A stretch of DNA of 64,000 bases from Pohlia nutans. Taxonomy: Eukaryota > Streptophyta > Bryopsida > Bryales > Mniaceae. The stretch is taken from NCBI GenBank assembly GCA_022496805.1, contig CM040096.1:15439501-15503500 (forward strand), read 5' to 3'. The notes under the pieces are model-generated. The model was not told the origin of the DNA. It did no database searches and worked only from the letters and a program-made list of their open reading frames with translations. The position numbers and the translations under genes were made by a program. Shown piece by piece: positions 1 through 11,811 of the stretch; the first letter of the stretch is position 1; the number at the start of each line of letters is the position of its first letter.

Positions 1-1430
1 ATCTTTTGCATTAGAAAAAATATGTCACAATTAGGGTATGACTAACTTTTCTTATTCAAAATTCATATAATTTTTATTTTATTTGATTTTTTCACACTTA
101 GAAAGCGCACTATTCATTAAAGCTATGAATCACGTGCACGCATCCCCCTTACATCCCCTTTGTATACATTTTTGTTTTTGCTAAAATCAAGAAATATAGG
201 TACAAATCTCACAACGTCAAAATACATACATATACATACACATATACATATACAGGGATTAAAAATGAGGCATTTATTTCTTCCTGCTCGATTGCAACAT
301 GTCTCCCATACGTACATTTTGTGCATGCTTGTTCTAAATAATACCCCTTTTGTGCACGCACGTGTTTATAGTACTTGAACTATACACTCCTTGGTTTTTC
401 ACATTGATGTAGGAATCTCATTTGTCTATCAGCGAAAATAATTCCACGCTGGTTTTCAAAAATTTCCAAGCAGAGTAGCAAAAACCTCTTTTTAGCTAGC
501 AAAATATAGACAAAAAGCAAAATTATTTTGAGAAGGAGCTAAATTTGGACCAAAACTCATTCCTTTAGTGCCAAAATATTCATCCATGTTGACATATTTC
601 ATCCATTTGAGCAAATTTTCATTCAATTATGATGACTTCCTCTAAAATCTAGATAAAAGTGCTACATTGTTTGTTTCTTTGGTGCCACTTGCAGCCACAA
701 GGAACCTTGACTATATTACTAGGTAGTAATAGGTACAAGAATGATGATAAATTTTTGGTAATCACTTGCAAAATTGAACAACCATTGGCAAAACTTCATA
801 GCAAAATAAAGCAATGGGAGCAACACCCTTTTGCAATGGGACCACAATTTATTATACATTTGAGCATGGGTTGTCTCACTCAACCGTTCCGGTCCGGAAC
901 CGGTTGAGGAGACAACCCATGCTCATGGAAGTCACGACTACTATATGCCTTCTTCTGCGGCCATGACGCTCCTTTTGCGGCAACGTGCTCAACGGCACAG
1001 GTCCCACTAGTCTAATTTCCCACTAGTCTAATTACAATTAGAAACTAAGTTTATGTGTCAATGTCATGGTGGTCACAAAATTCATAGAATACAAATGACA
1101 TTCCTTCATTACTTAAAAAAGTGAATACAAGGTTCTTTTTCGATCTAGTTTTCAAAAGGGTGCTCCATTGCACTGCACTATTATGCTATGCAAGGGGTTA
1201 TGCACTAAAATGAGTGCGTAACCCCATGTTACTGCACCTGCGCTCGAGGGTTGTAGCTCAAGTGCCGATGCAATAACATAGAGGAATGCACGTGTTCCTA
1301 TACGTAACACGGCGTTGAGCATGAGTTCCCATGGTTTGGGAGCATGCATTATCAGTGGTACCTTCAGTAACAGTGCACTGTAACAAGCTGCTATAGCACG
1401 GGATTCCTTCAACAAATTTCATCGAAGTGC
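1..1430. other. Gene-poor left edge, no gene recognised
   Basis: No exon with recognisable protein similarity was found on either strand. The stretch holds a CATA-type microsatellite near 220-255, a direct repeat of about 15 bp (CCCACTAGTCTAATT) at 1004-1034, and the palindrome listed separately at 861-925. The rest is unremarkable AT-rich sequence. Confidence 0.5.
861..925. repeat. Near-perfect palindrome with 30-bp arms
   Basis: TGAGCATGGGTTGTCTC at 861-877 returns as its reverse complement at 909-925. The inner arms CTCAACCG and TTCCGG also pair, with one extra base on each side and almost no loop. It would form a strong cruciform or RNA hairpin. No coding frame or known family was recognised. 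It may be a very short foldback element. Confidence 0.6.
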
Positions 1431-1562
1431 TTAACCCTTTAACGTCCCGATTCAACACTGTTTTCAAAGAAGTGTTATAAAATGTTTGATGGAAACCAAA
1501 AATGGAATTGATGTACAAAGAAAATTTGTAAATGCCAATGTGAAAATCACATCTGTATGGTT
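1431..1562 (-). mobile_element. TTAA-element fragment, family C
   Basis: It starts at a TTAA with CCCTTTAACGTCCC and matches, in reverse orientation, the right end of the 13086-13625 element, including the stretch about hundreds of AT-rich bases before CGTTAAAGGG. The match fades around 1562, so only one end is left. No target-site duplication can be checked. Confidence 0.6.
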
Positions 1563-1673
1563 GCTATAAACAGCAGTTTTGTAGTAATGTTTACTTCCCA
1601 GTCAATTGGACAAGGTTCCCTGAACTGAATTGATTGAAAAATAAGAAATTGCCGAACAATCCCTGCGCAGCAG

Positions 1674-1680
1674 TATAAAT
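1674..1680 (+). promoter_or_regulatory. Possible TATA box of the methyltransferase gene
   Basis: TATAAAT lies about 770 bp upstream of the start codon at 2446 and just upstream of a CT-rich stretch that could be the transcript leader. This is a weak call made from the motif alone. No transcript start can be seen from sequence. Confidence 0.25.
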
Positions 1681-2206
1681 GGGCGGATTTAGGGCATTCT
1701 ACCTGAGACCTCCTCTGCCTCCACTCCTGCTGTGACCTAATTCTTCTTCCACAGCTAATCACACCATTCTCGCCCAAATCCCCCATTTCATATACATCTT
1801 GTGATTTCAATGGCGATGGCGAACATTCAATCCTGTAGACCCTGAACCCTAAACCGAAATGAGCGCCCGTACTGTAGAGATCAGAGCTCATCATGTGGAG
1901 TAATGGCGAGGTCATTCTAAATTTGAAATAATTTCTCAGCTTTTCTCGCCTCCATTTTCGCTTCCACAACATTTTGTTGATCGCAGTTGCGCTTTCAGAT
2001 ATGGCATTTCAGTAGACGGACGAAGACCTAATTTATTTTCCTTTGAATTTTGTGCAAGAGCTTTCTTACACCGACATCATAACGATGTCACCGCATTGTC
2101 ATTGGTGTTGTCAGTAAGCGCGACGACTTTTCGTGTCGGTGATTGATAAAGAGATCCTGTGGTTGAAACAAAGCTTCATGCTTGCTTTAGAAGTCAGGGA
2201 TCATAT

Positions 2207-2472
2207 GTAGTTAAGATTGTTGAATAAACGTTTGGAGTACTGGAAGAGGACTGGGTTTTGTTTGAGTCCATGAGTGGAGATTTCATATTATTATAACCCT
2301 CGCAGCACAATGTATGGTCGGCAAGCGTGGTTGTAGTTAAGATTGTTGAATAAACCTTTGGATTTTAGTGGAAGAGGTCTGTGTTTTGTTTGAGTTTTCC
2401 ATGAGTGGAGGTTTTCATATTATTATAACCCTCGCAGCCAGCACAATGTATGGTCGGCAAGCGTCGTTGCGG
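2207..2472 (+). repeat. Tandem duplication of the leader and start codon
   Basis: Two adjacent copies of about 126-136 bp, 2207-2332 and 2333-2472. Both contain TAGTTAAGATTGTTGAATAA, a GAGTGGAG...TTTCATATTATTATAACCCTCGCAG segment, and an ATG followed by the same first codons (Met-Tyr-Gly-Arg-Gln-Ala). The second copy carries small insertions, so its ATG lies 136 bp after the first one. The first copy runs into a stop after eight codons (see 2310). Confidence 0.85.
2310..2336 (+). promoter_or_regulatory. Upstream ORF made by start-codon duplication
   Basis: An ATG with the same context as the real start opens an eight-codon frame, MYGRQAWL, closed by TAG at 2334-2336. Its first six residues match the methyltransferase N terminus. 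It lies 110 bp upstream of the main start. If the transcript includes it, ribosomes would meet this short frame first, which could lower translation of the main frame. Confidence 0.55.
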
Positions 2473-5400
2473 TTGCGAGGTCGCAGCGATGGAAACGCGC
2501 AAAGCAGGCGCCTGGTGATCCTGGCATGTACAATGGCCGCCATTTTGTTCCTCCTCTCACTTCAGCAGAGCTCCTTGTTCAGGGTTTCCAAGAGCAAAAC
2601 CCTTACTGACACCACGACTGTGGATTGGGCTGTGTCCAAGGCCGTGACTGTGGCCAATGATCCTTTGGTTGAGGATGAGCTAGCTGTTGAGCTTAAAGAG
2701 AAGGAGGAAGAAGTGAAAGAAGAGGTGGCTAAAGAAGAGGAGAAAGAGGTGGCTAAAGAGGAGATTGAAGATGCAAGGGATGAGCCGCAGGAGGATGAGC
2801 CTGAAGAGGCGAATTTGGAGGGGTTGAGATTGGGAGATGAAGCTACTAGCATGGAAGATGAAGCGCCTGAAGAGGACGCAGATGACTATGGCTTTCTTCA
2901 AGTCACACTGAAATCTGTGCCTGTAAGTTTACTTCGATTGATCCTTCATTTTGTACATGTGTTCTTGACTTGCTGAAGAAAAGAAATTCACCTATTCTAG
3001 AACAACACAATTATGTCTTGCTACTCACAATTCTTTGAACGCAAGTGTGATTGATCTTCATTTTGTACAAGCTATACATGTGTTCTTGATTTAGTAAAGG
3101 AAAGAAATTCTCTATTGCTCGCTTCCCTATGTTCATAAAGAGGCATTCTGCAATTGGATTTTTCTCCTTGTTTGGTGAAATTCACTATCTTGTAAGGGGG
3201 TTCTTGTCAATGTTTTGCTGTGAAATCAATGGTTTTATTTTAGGACTGGTAGAAGATTGTGTTCCGATGTTGGAACTGATGCTAGAGTCTGCAGGTCTGC
3301 GATTCTCGATACACAGAGTTGGTTCCCTGCCTGGACAGGAATTTGAACAAGCAAATGAAACTGAAGCTGAATTTGTCGGTGATGGAACACTATGAGCGAC
3401 ATTGTCCGCCCTCCGATCACCGCCTCAATTGCCTTATTCCACCTCCACCAAATTACAAGGTATTTTGAACAATCTCCTTCCATCTCACCAGTACTTTTGA
3501 GTTGAAGGTTAGTGATGACATGGTTTTATGAGGAGAATGCGATTTGGGCCACTAGTGCTAAGCGTCTGGGATATGCCTGATTTTAATTTCTACATCATAG
3601 GCTTCTTTGGGATTTGGTTGCTGGGCCTAATATCCCATCATGGACAGATTTTCTCTTGTGAAAGAGCTGCTTACATATTTCTCTTGGATTGACTACGAAG
3701 AACAGGTACCTATCAGATGGCCGAAGAGCAGGGATGAAATTTGGCAAGCCAATGTGCCACACACGTTCCTTGCAACTGAGAAGTCAGATCAGCACTGGAT
3801 GGTTGTCCATGGGGATAAAGTGAACTTTCCAGGGGGTGGCACTCATTTTCCAAATGGTGCAGACAAATACATCGCCCATCTTGCCAAGGTGAGCATTCTT
3901 TTGCAACATTCAAGTGCTCAAATGGCCAATAGTGGCTGCTTCCATATCCATAGGAGTTGAAATAATCATGTAGGAGGCTTCAAGGAAGGTAACAAAACAT
4001 ACCAATAGAAAGAATAAATCACACCCTGCATTTTTGAACGATAGAGAGATGTTTTGAAAGTTACTAAAGCTTCCAATAAGTATTAGCTTCCAAAGCGGAC
4101 TTTCTATTTTTAGCTGGGCACTTAGAAGCTTAATAAGCAGTAAGAGCCAAGATCCATGGGTGAAGTATCTCACTAAAAGACAAGTTTTTAGGGACTTCGA
4201 GTGACCAAGTTCCACATTTCAAAGTGAGCTTTTGAGAAAAAAGTGGTGGAGAAGTTGTCATGAAGTATGGAGGGTTCTCAAGCCCAAGATTTCATGGCAA
4301 CTTCTCCCTAACCAATCAAATTTGCCCATGTTTCACCTCAAGCAAGTCCATGGAACATACACAATTTCATGGCCGGGTATGAGACAAACCCAAGTTCCAC
4401 TTTCCCTCTTCTTGCCTACTCGGATGGGCAACTTCTCAAACCCATGGAACCTTGGCTCTAAGTCAGTGCTCCTTAGTTCAACATGTGTCTTCGATATCGG
4501 TTAGGAAATTAACGTAACTGAGTTCACTTCAAAGATGCAGGGTGTGTCTTTAATAAGGAAAGCACGTCATTTTGTAAGAGAATAATGGAGGTGGTGGGTT
4601 GGTGGTCTCGGCTCAGATGCTCAAGAACAACGATGGGAATTTGAGCAGTGGTGGCAAGATCAGGACCGTCTTCGATGTGGGATGTGGGGTGGCAAGTTTT
4701 GGGGCCTACTTACTTCCTCAGGACATCCTGGCCATGTCTTTGGCTCCCAACGATGTTCACCAGAACCAGATCCAGTTTGCATTGGAGAGAGGCATCCCTG
4801 CTACGCTGGGTGTCTTGGGCACAATGCGGCTTCCGTATCCAAGCAAATCATTTGACTTGGCTCATTGCTCCCGGTGTCGAATTGACTGGAGAGAACGGGA
4901 CGGCATTCTCTTGCTGGAAATAGATCGAATTCTGAGGCCGGGAGGATACTTTGCTTGGTCCTCTCCTCCTGTTTACCGAGATGATCCTGCTGAGCAGCAG
5001 GAATGGGCAGACATGGAAGACCTTGTCAGCAGGATGTGTTGGACTATTGCGGCTAAAAGTGACCAAACAGTCATTTGGGCTAAGCCTCTTACAAACGAAT
5101 GCTACGAGAAACGACCATCTGGAACTTGGCCTCCGTTGTGCAGTGCCGGTACTGACGCGGACTCAGGCTGGCAGGACCCTATGAAGCTTTGTATTACTCC
5201 CGTGACATCCCGTAAGTTTTTGATGCACCTTCCTTGACTTTTTTGAGTATAATAAACATGCCCATTTGACTGCACACCCCGAGTTTTAATGGCTTAGCAA
5301 ATTCAAAATTGTATTATATAATTTGAAACTTGTTACATGTATTGATGATTCGGTCCTAAACCTTCCACAAGAAAAATGGTGATGCGTTTAGTGATGAACG

Positions 5401-6776
5401 TCTAAAATTTCATTAAAAAAAAGTGCTTCCCTTTTACTGTACACCCACTGCACATATTTATTTTCACGTGCCTAAATAGTAAAATTAGGTCATACAACAA
5501 AGTTTCTTGCAATTCTACAATTGTTGACTATGTGGATAAAGTGCACAAGAAGGGAACCAACTTCCTTACAATATGGACGAATTCTTTTTCAACTACTCCA
5601 CGTAGTTGGTGTGCAGTTAGTGCGTGGAGAAGGGGAAGTGTGCGGTCAATGGCATGTCTATCCTAGTGATTTATGGGATTAGGTTTCTAAAGTGTCTTGT
5701 AAGAGGCTGGTAGGGCATCTGACTAATATTCTGCCTGTTACAGCAAGTACGCTTGGAGGAAATGGTTTGTTACCGTGGCCGATGCGTATGAATAGTCCTT
5801 CCTCCAGGCTGAAGGAGCTAGGATTTAGCAACAAGACTTTCATTGATGACACGGTATTGCCAATCATCTCTATGACCTTTGTTACCCTGTTATCGTCATG
5901 CTCATGTTATCTCTTAGAATACTGTATGTTTGTAATTGCCGTTGTTCCTGCTTCTTATTTGTTGTTTTAAGCCTTGAAGCACTAAAGAATTTCGGAGTAC
6001 AGTTTCTCGAATCAAAAAGCTAACACTGTGCTGTTGATGTGCATCAAAAGAATGCGTGGAAGAAGAGAGTCGAAGCATACATACAGAAGCTAAGGGAAGC
6101 CAAACAAATGGAAGATGATAGTTTTCGGAACGTGATGGACATGAAAGCCAACTTTGGCGGGTTCGCTGCTGCGCTTCACGAGGCGAAACTGCCAGTTTGG
6201 GTCATGAACGTGGTTCCTATTTCAGGACCAAGTACTTTGAAAATTGTCTACGACCGTGGGTTCATTGGATCCTACCATGATTGGTATGATTATTCGGTCT
6301 TAATTCACGAAACAGTGTTGATCCTTTTTCCTGCTTTTTTTGTCTCCCACGTTTAGATCGTTTTTTATATACAAAATGCAGGTTTGACCTAGACATTTTT
6401 CTGCCTTTCATCAAGTCAAGTTTTCTCTTGCTAAGGATCGAGTGATTTTTCTGGACTTTTCAGGTGCGAGGCATATTCAACTTACCCACGTACATACGAC
6501 TTACTGCATGCCTGGAACGTATTCTCGGATGTCTACAACCATGATTGCAGCCCAACAGATCTGCTCCTTGAGATGGACAGACTCTTACGCCCCAAAGGTG
6601 TTGTTATCATACGGGATACAGTTCCTATTATTGAGGAAGTCAGGAAGCAATTGAATGCATTGCACTGGAATCTATGGTCGGACGTCTTTGATGCTGCAAA
6701 AGATGCGATTTCTGACGGAGAGGAGAAAATCTTAATAGCTCGGAAGCAGCTATGGCAACCGGAAGATATCATGTAG
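2446..6776 (+). CDS. Golgi methyltransferase PMT family (DUF248)
   Basis: Putative SAM-dependent methyltransferase of the plant PMT/QUA2 family, type II Golgi membrane proteins tied to pectin methylation. Exons: 2446-2922, 3295-3459, 3706-3888, 4617-5211, 5744-5853, 6051-6283, 6464-6776. All junctions are GT-AG and phase-consistent, giving 691 residues, a usual family length. Residues 1-22 are a basic cytosolic tail and 23-39 a membrane anchor. Residues 75-150 are a Glu/Lys-rich acidic stem. The luminal part keeps family hallmarks: VPCLDRN, PPPPNYK, FPGGGTHF, SAM motif I DVGCGVASFGAYL near residue 295, ILRPGGYFAWSSPP, DMKANFGGFAAAL and VMNVVP. The start was chosen as the second ATG of a duplicated leader because only it opens the long frame. 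Substrate is inferred from the family. The sixth exon's acceptor (AAAAG) is the least typical junction. Confidence 0.9.
3910..4115 (+). repeat. Dispersed repeat R in methyltransferase intron 3
   Basis: A degenerate copy of a repeat that occurs also around 9330-9760 and, reversed, at 60795-61011. Shared landmarks are GGAGTTGAAATA, AAGGAAGGTAACAAAA, ATACCAATAGAAA and AGCTTCCAAA..ACTTTCTATTT. This copy lacks the TTAA element that interrupts the 9.4-kb copy. Confidence 0.6.
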
Positions 6777-8340
6777 ATGTGATACTCTGAATGTACTTAG
6801 CGTGTGGTGACCAATTTGTGTCGATGTTGACATAGCTTAGTGAGTTGTTAGGAGACTCGGGACTTCTTTGGATTGAGTTGTGCCAGAGTTTGAAATTTCC
6901 CGTAATAATGAACATGTCAATTGTCTGTACAATAGGGGCAGGAGGTTGAAGAACCTCGCCGAGCCATTCTGAAAGGGTAAGTCGTAGAGCTCAAGTGAAA
7001 GCTAGTCTTACATTATATAGAATGCAATTCTTTCTCTAGGTTTAGGAAGTTTAAGGGCCATTGTGTTGATTGGTAGCAATAGGAAAAGTTGATGAACAGT
7101 TTATGGAAAGCTTCATGTTCAGTGAACAACTATGATCAATGAGAGGCTTGATGTTCTCAGCTGGCTATCCATGTCAGACATTGCAGTACGAATTGCAAGT
7201 TCTTTTTCTTGCAGGGGCTCTCGTTTCTGGAACGTTCTGACTATGCTCCCAGAACTGACCAGAACCTTAGTAGGAGGCTTACTATACTGGAGGAAAACTA
7301 CAGGAAAGTTTGTGACCTTTTTTCATTCAGGCATGCTTTGGGCATCCGTTGGGGCACATGGCAATGAAGAAGCAAGTGTTCTTCTTCCAGGCACTATTTC
7401 TTTCTAAGAACTTTTTTTGTTACTCATGCCCGGATGGAAGTGATTTTTCCTGCCTCTCTAATGTGGTAACGCCTTAACTGTTGGTGGTGAAGCGGTGCAC
7501 TTCTCTTCGTCTTTGAAGGATGTGAACTTATCGTATCCATTGAGTGCCAAGGGCGTTGCCTTAGAATGTGAATGGAACCGAAGTATTATGGGGCATTGGG
7601 CGAATTCATGTTTCACTTCGATTCTTGTGCGTCAAAACTGAGATGAGTTTCCATCAACATCTCCGTTATGCGCAAGTGCCATGTGAAAGTGTACAACTTC
7701 CAGTTCCTTGAAGGGGCCTGTTGGGGACCTCTTGAGGTGGGATCTCGCAGGGTGCTCTAAAAATTGTATCTGAGGGTACTGGTTCATTTGTCGAAGATTC
7801 TACAACATGCTGGTGGGAGTGATTCTGAATCCTGCATTTAGCGTTATACCCTGATGCTGCAAATGCTTTGGTTATTCTTCCCTGTAGTAGTGATGTTGAA
7901 ATTGCTCACTTCATTCTTCTACGTGACGATCTCTTTGAATCTAAAGAATTAAATGTGTCTGTCGAATGTGCCTTGCGGGAACTGGCAGAGTGCTTACAAG
8001 TCTCTGATGACTGCTTTTGGAAGTTCAATGCTGAGTTTAGTGGTTCTTAGATTTCTTGGCGTCTGGAACTTACATGAAGCTCTCGAATTCTATGCTGAAA
8101 GCATCATGAGATGTGTGTTTGACGAAGCTGGGCCCAGAATGTGGTGGAGATTTGAAAATAACCCTGGTCTGTTGTGCCATAATTCTGTCTGTTCTGCAGA
8201 AAGGCATGGAAGAGCTCATTCTCTTAGGAGAGTTACAACTGGGATTTGTAAAAGGGTACAGGCACACTTGAGGAGCCTGTTGGCAATGATGTGCTTGATC
8301 CTCTATTTTGACATAACTCAGGAATTGGCACTCTGAAGAA
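6777..8340. other. 3' flank of methyltransferase, no gene recognised
   Basis: Only short open frames are present, such as 7132-7407 and 7953-8336, and none resembles a known family. Part may be the methyltransferase 3' UTR, or the leader of the zinc-finger gene starting at 8341. The stretch around 7215-7330 reads open in one frame and looks exon-like after a TTCTTGCAG, but no protein family was recognised. Confidence 0.4.
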
Positions 8341-11014
8341 ATGGATGATACTCCGCCCCGGAGAGCACCTGGGCAGCGACCTCGCATGCTGGTCTGCTAC
8401 CTCTGTAGCAAGGAATATGGCAGCAAGAGGTTAGTATCCTCCTTCCCAATGCAAACTACCGGTATCATTTAACCCCTAAGCGTCTAAAACGCCCAATATG
8501 GCCATCTGCATCACTGAACTTTGCAACGATGGCGTTTTCTCATTTTACCTCGGTTTTCTGATTTCAATACATCATTTTAAAGCTCTTGTTCTATACTACA
8601 AGATCAACAGTGTCGATCGTGTCAAACTGAAGTCATTTTCACACAAACAGATGATATGCAGCAGAGGGTTCAATTTTCCTACACTACAGAAAATACAGTG
8701 GACGCTTAGGGGTTAAACCCGTAAGTCACCAAGGGCCTCTTGTTTTTCTAGCAGTTTAGGTTGGTTATATGGGGACTTTTTTTTGTTCAGTTTAATTAAA
8801 TTTTTGGACCAACACATGCAATGTTCTTCACTGATTCTGGTGATATAAAATTTGGCCCCATCTGGATTATAGTTTCTACAATATGATCAATCAAATTGGT
8901 CATTTCAAAATTATGAAATCTCGGTCCTTTAGGTATTCACTTGAGCTTATCGTCACTAACAGGCAAAGTGGCAAAGTTTACATTACATGCGAGGCTCTAA
9001 TAGTCATGGTGTGCAGCGCAGTTTACCTATCCATATCCCACAATGCCAGAAGAAGTGGCTGCAGGAAGAAGAGCAGAAACCTAAAAAGGAACGCCGTCCT
9101 TTGCCACTACCTCCTGAAAAAGAGCCACCCATCAAGGCTGGTGGTGGAGCTCCGAGCGCTCAAGAGATTGACGACTTCAATGACGAGTAAGCTTGATATT
9201 CTTGTGCCGCATTTTTCTCATCATCAATTCTTTAGGCGATAGCACTTAACCTGGAATTACCTAAATGGCAAAAAGTGGCCGCTTCCGAATGGAAATGAGT
9301 CATTTAGCAAAAAGAATCTAGATTCTTTTTGCAAGGGTATTAAGGCAGCTTCTTAAGAATGTTATAGTTCTAAGGAAGGTAGCAAAATATACCAATAGAA
9401 ATAAGAAATTATGTTTGACATTTTGGAACAATAAAAATATGTTTTGGAAGTTACTTTAACCCCTAAAGGACCAAGGATTCATAGTTATAAAATGACAAAT
9501 TCAATTGATCATATCGTGAAAAATACAATTCAGATGGGACCAAATTTTATATCACCAGAACTAGTGAAGACCAACGCATGTGTAGGTCAAAAACCAAATA
9601 AATCTGAACAAGAGGAAGTGCAAATAGGACCTACTCAAAACCGTTAAAAAAAATATGGATCCCAATTTGGACTTCTTGGTCCTTTAGGGGTTAATTGGCT
9701 ATAAGCTTCCAAAGTGAACTTTCTATTTTAAATTAATGCACTTCATTGCTTAAATCTCTAATATGCTGTGATTATGACCTTGTTTACTTCCTCACACGAC
9801 GGACTAATTAACGCCAACAAGAACGTGCCGATTGGCTGTTTCAATTCTATTGAACACGTGCATTCTGAAGAATCTGACTTGGATGTAATGCACAACTTGA
9901 TGCAGGGCCCGAGCAGCATTTGAGGCTAGTATGGAACAATGCCCTCATTGCCGGCGACGTTTTGTTCCCAAGGCCTGGAAGCATCACTCGAAAGCCTGCA
10001 CTGCTGCCAATCCTGCCAAGCCAGCCGGCACTGGCCTCACTCCCATGTCATTAACCAATAGACTGGTTCCCGGTGCAATTGCTGGATCCCAGCATGGCAA
10101 AGCAAGTGGGTATCGTTTCTTCACAATGTATAACTTTGTGAAGAATTGCATTACCTTAGTGGACTGTATATTAGTCATGTACTCCCTGTCTGGAAATAAC
10201 TGTCCTAGTTTTTGGCACTTTTCGACTATTCCAAAAAACTCCGTTTCAGTACTCGAAAAATGGTCTATCTTTAATAGTAGTATGTAGTTTTTGTGTCACT
10301 CTCATTTTCAGCCCCGTTTGAAGTGGACAGGGTTCACATTTGAAGTGTAAAACATAGGTCAAAAACTAAGAAAAAACAAATGCCAAAAACTAGAGCAAAT
10401 ATGTTCTGGTTTCCAATGAAAATGAGACGTGTGCTAAAAGCAATAGTAGTATGTTGCGACCCTCATATCAAAGAATGAATTTAAATTGTGACGTGTGGTT
10501 ATAAGAATAGTGGCATTCTAGGATCGTCAAATAGGATAAGGGTTGTATTGAGGACAGAGACATGAGAATCATACATTTGGGGTAGAGACACTTGCGACTA
10601 GCTCCTGAGGATGTTGTCAGAAGAACGAACGATCTCATGGAGTTTGAAATTGGGGTGAAACAGCTGAACAACTTCCACCAATCTACGGAATGAACGGCAA
10701 ACAATTGAAGCAATTGCTGAAGAAACAAGGAGCAGCTGGTGTGAAGTCGCCAGGGGGTAGGGACCATACGCCACCTGTTGCAAAAGACCCTGTAAGACCA
10801 GAATAATAATCGTTTTCGTACTTTCAGTGGATGTTGTTGATGAGGGTAGAGTAGCATTCAACTCCACTGCAACATTCAGACTCATTCTCGCAGATCATTT
10901 CCCTGCTCACAGGGTCAATCCTCGAAGTCAAGTGCTGCTGAGACCAAGCCATGGCTGGGGAAAAACAAAGCCAAAGTTGTAGTCGATACCCCTGTGGAAA
11001 TCAGAACCAAATGA
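8341..11014 (+). CDS. C2HC zinc-finger protein, ZC2HC1/FAM164-like
   Basis: Exons: 8341-8429, 9022-9186, 9906-10105, 10664-10791, 10913-11014; phases agree and give 227 residues. Two C2HC fingers are visible. One spans the first splice junction (C-YL-C ... HIPQC), and the other is CPHC...HHSKAC in exon 3. Between them lies a Lys/Glu/Pro-rich linker, and after them a basic Ser/Lys tail. Finger spacing matches ZC2HC1A/B (FAM164). Molecular function is not established, and I would not assign one. Homologues seem commonest in lineages with cilia or flagella (inference), which would fit moss sperm. Introns 1 and 2 each carry a TTAA element and intron 3 a decayed MITE. The exon 3 donor (AA/GTGGGT) was chosen because the stronger neighbouring GT breaks the frame of exon 4. 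Confidence 0.78.
8473..8712. mobile_element. TTAA element, 240 bp, zinc-finger intron 1
   Basis: Inverted termini CCCCTAAGCGTC and GACGCTTAGGGG are perfect over 12 bp and flanked by TTAA at 8469-8472 and 8713-8716. There is no coding capacity. It is a non-autonomous element of the TTAA group, here in an intron. Confidence 0.85.
9460..9690. mobile_element. TTAA element family D, 231 bp, intron 2
   Basis: Termini CCCCTAAAGGACCAAG and CTTGGTCCTTTAGGGG are perfect inverted repeats of 16 bp. TTAA lies at 9456-9459 and 9691-9694. Internal sequence (ATGACAAATTCA..., ..GACCTACTCAAAAC) matches the 44300-44514 copy. It is inserted in a copy of repeat R (see 3910). Confidence 0.88.
10183..10455. mobile_element. 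Decayed Stowaway-like MITE, intron 3
   Basis: The left end TACTCCCTGTCTGGAAATAA resembles the terminus of the intact MITE at 14411. The interior shares CATAGGTCAAAAACTA and TTTGAAGTG...GACA blocks with it in opposite orientation. The right end is not clear. It is likely an old relic. Confidence 0.4.
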
Positions 11015-11807
11015 AGCAAAGGTAGCTGTTCTCTAGTCTTGATATACTGTAAAATTCTTCCTTGTTTAAAATAACGGAGTGACAAATATGCCTAGATTTG
11101 GAACTTTATTTTTAGCTTTACCTTGAAAGGTAGCTTGATATTGCCCCATATGCATCATATTTCAATAAGGACCCAGTTGAGAATGTTATGAGTATCAAAA
11201 GTGTTGGTTGTTTACTGGTTGGCTTTATACAACTCTCATGCGATTCATTCTCCTGCTTGTCATGTCATTGAGATTTAAAGGTAATATGTACGTTTCTTTA
11301 TTAAACCTCAAGTAGCTGATTTCTTTGCTAAACCGGCTTACTTTATTGCTAGTAGGCAGGACGAGTGTAGTCTGGCAGAAACCTGTTTTATGGAAATGCA
11401 ATTTGCTCTCAGAAGATTATCAGCACCTGGCAAGCTGAATTTCCAGTACTGTACAGAATTGTAAGTCTGCTCTTCCACTGCCCAAGATCGCTTCTGATTC
11501 TTCTGAATTTCTTGCTGTACATGTACAACTCTCAAGTCTCCAAGAGGCCTTTGCATGCAACCAACCAATCTTGCCTAAAAAGTTGGAACAATTGGAGCAC
11601 CATGGCAGTACACAATTTACTGATAGTCAGATGCCAAAATACGTACTCTATTAGAGTAATATCAATGACATCAATGTGACAGTTTGGGAGCAATTTGGGT
11701 TGGAAGTACTTGAATATGAAACTGAAGAGTCTTGGAATTGAAATCAGCCAATTTTGATTAAATTTGAGTGAGTTATAGATACCTATTTCGACCACATAAG
11801 TCCATTG
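11015..11807. other. 3' flank of zinc-finger gene, nothing recognised
   Basis: AT-rich sequence with only short open frames on either strand and no recognisable exon or repeat. The first part is presumably the 3' UTR of the zinc-finger gene. Confidence 0.4.
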
Positions 11808-11811
11808 TTAA

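Noticed and set aside
1245..1265. A-box-like GGTTGTAGCTCAAGTG
   Set aside because: No matching B-box or cloverleaf follows within 100 bp.
2368..2445. Extending the methyltransferase start upstream in the same frame
   Set aside because: The in-frame upstream codons contain a weak ATG context and would put a hydrophobic stretch before the basic tail. The duplicated ATG at 2446 fits a type II anchor better.
4232..4504. 90-codon frame within methyltransferase intron 3 as an exon
   Set aside because: The conserved protein sequence continues directly from exon 3 (3888) to exon 4 (4617), leaving no room for extra residues.
7132..8050. A separate gene between methyltransferase and zinc-finger gene
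   Set aside because: Short frames do not join through consistent splice sites, and no family could be recognised; left as flank.
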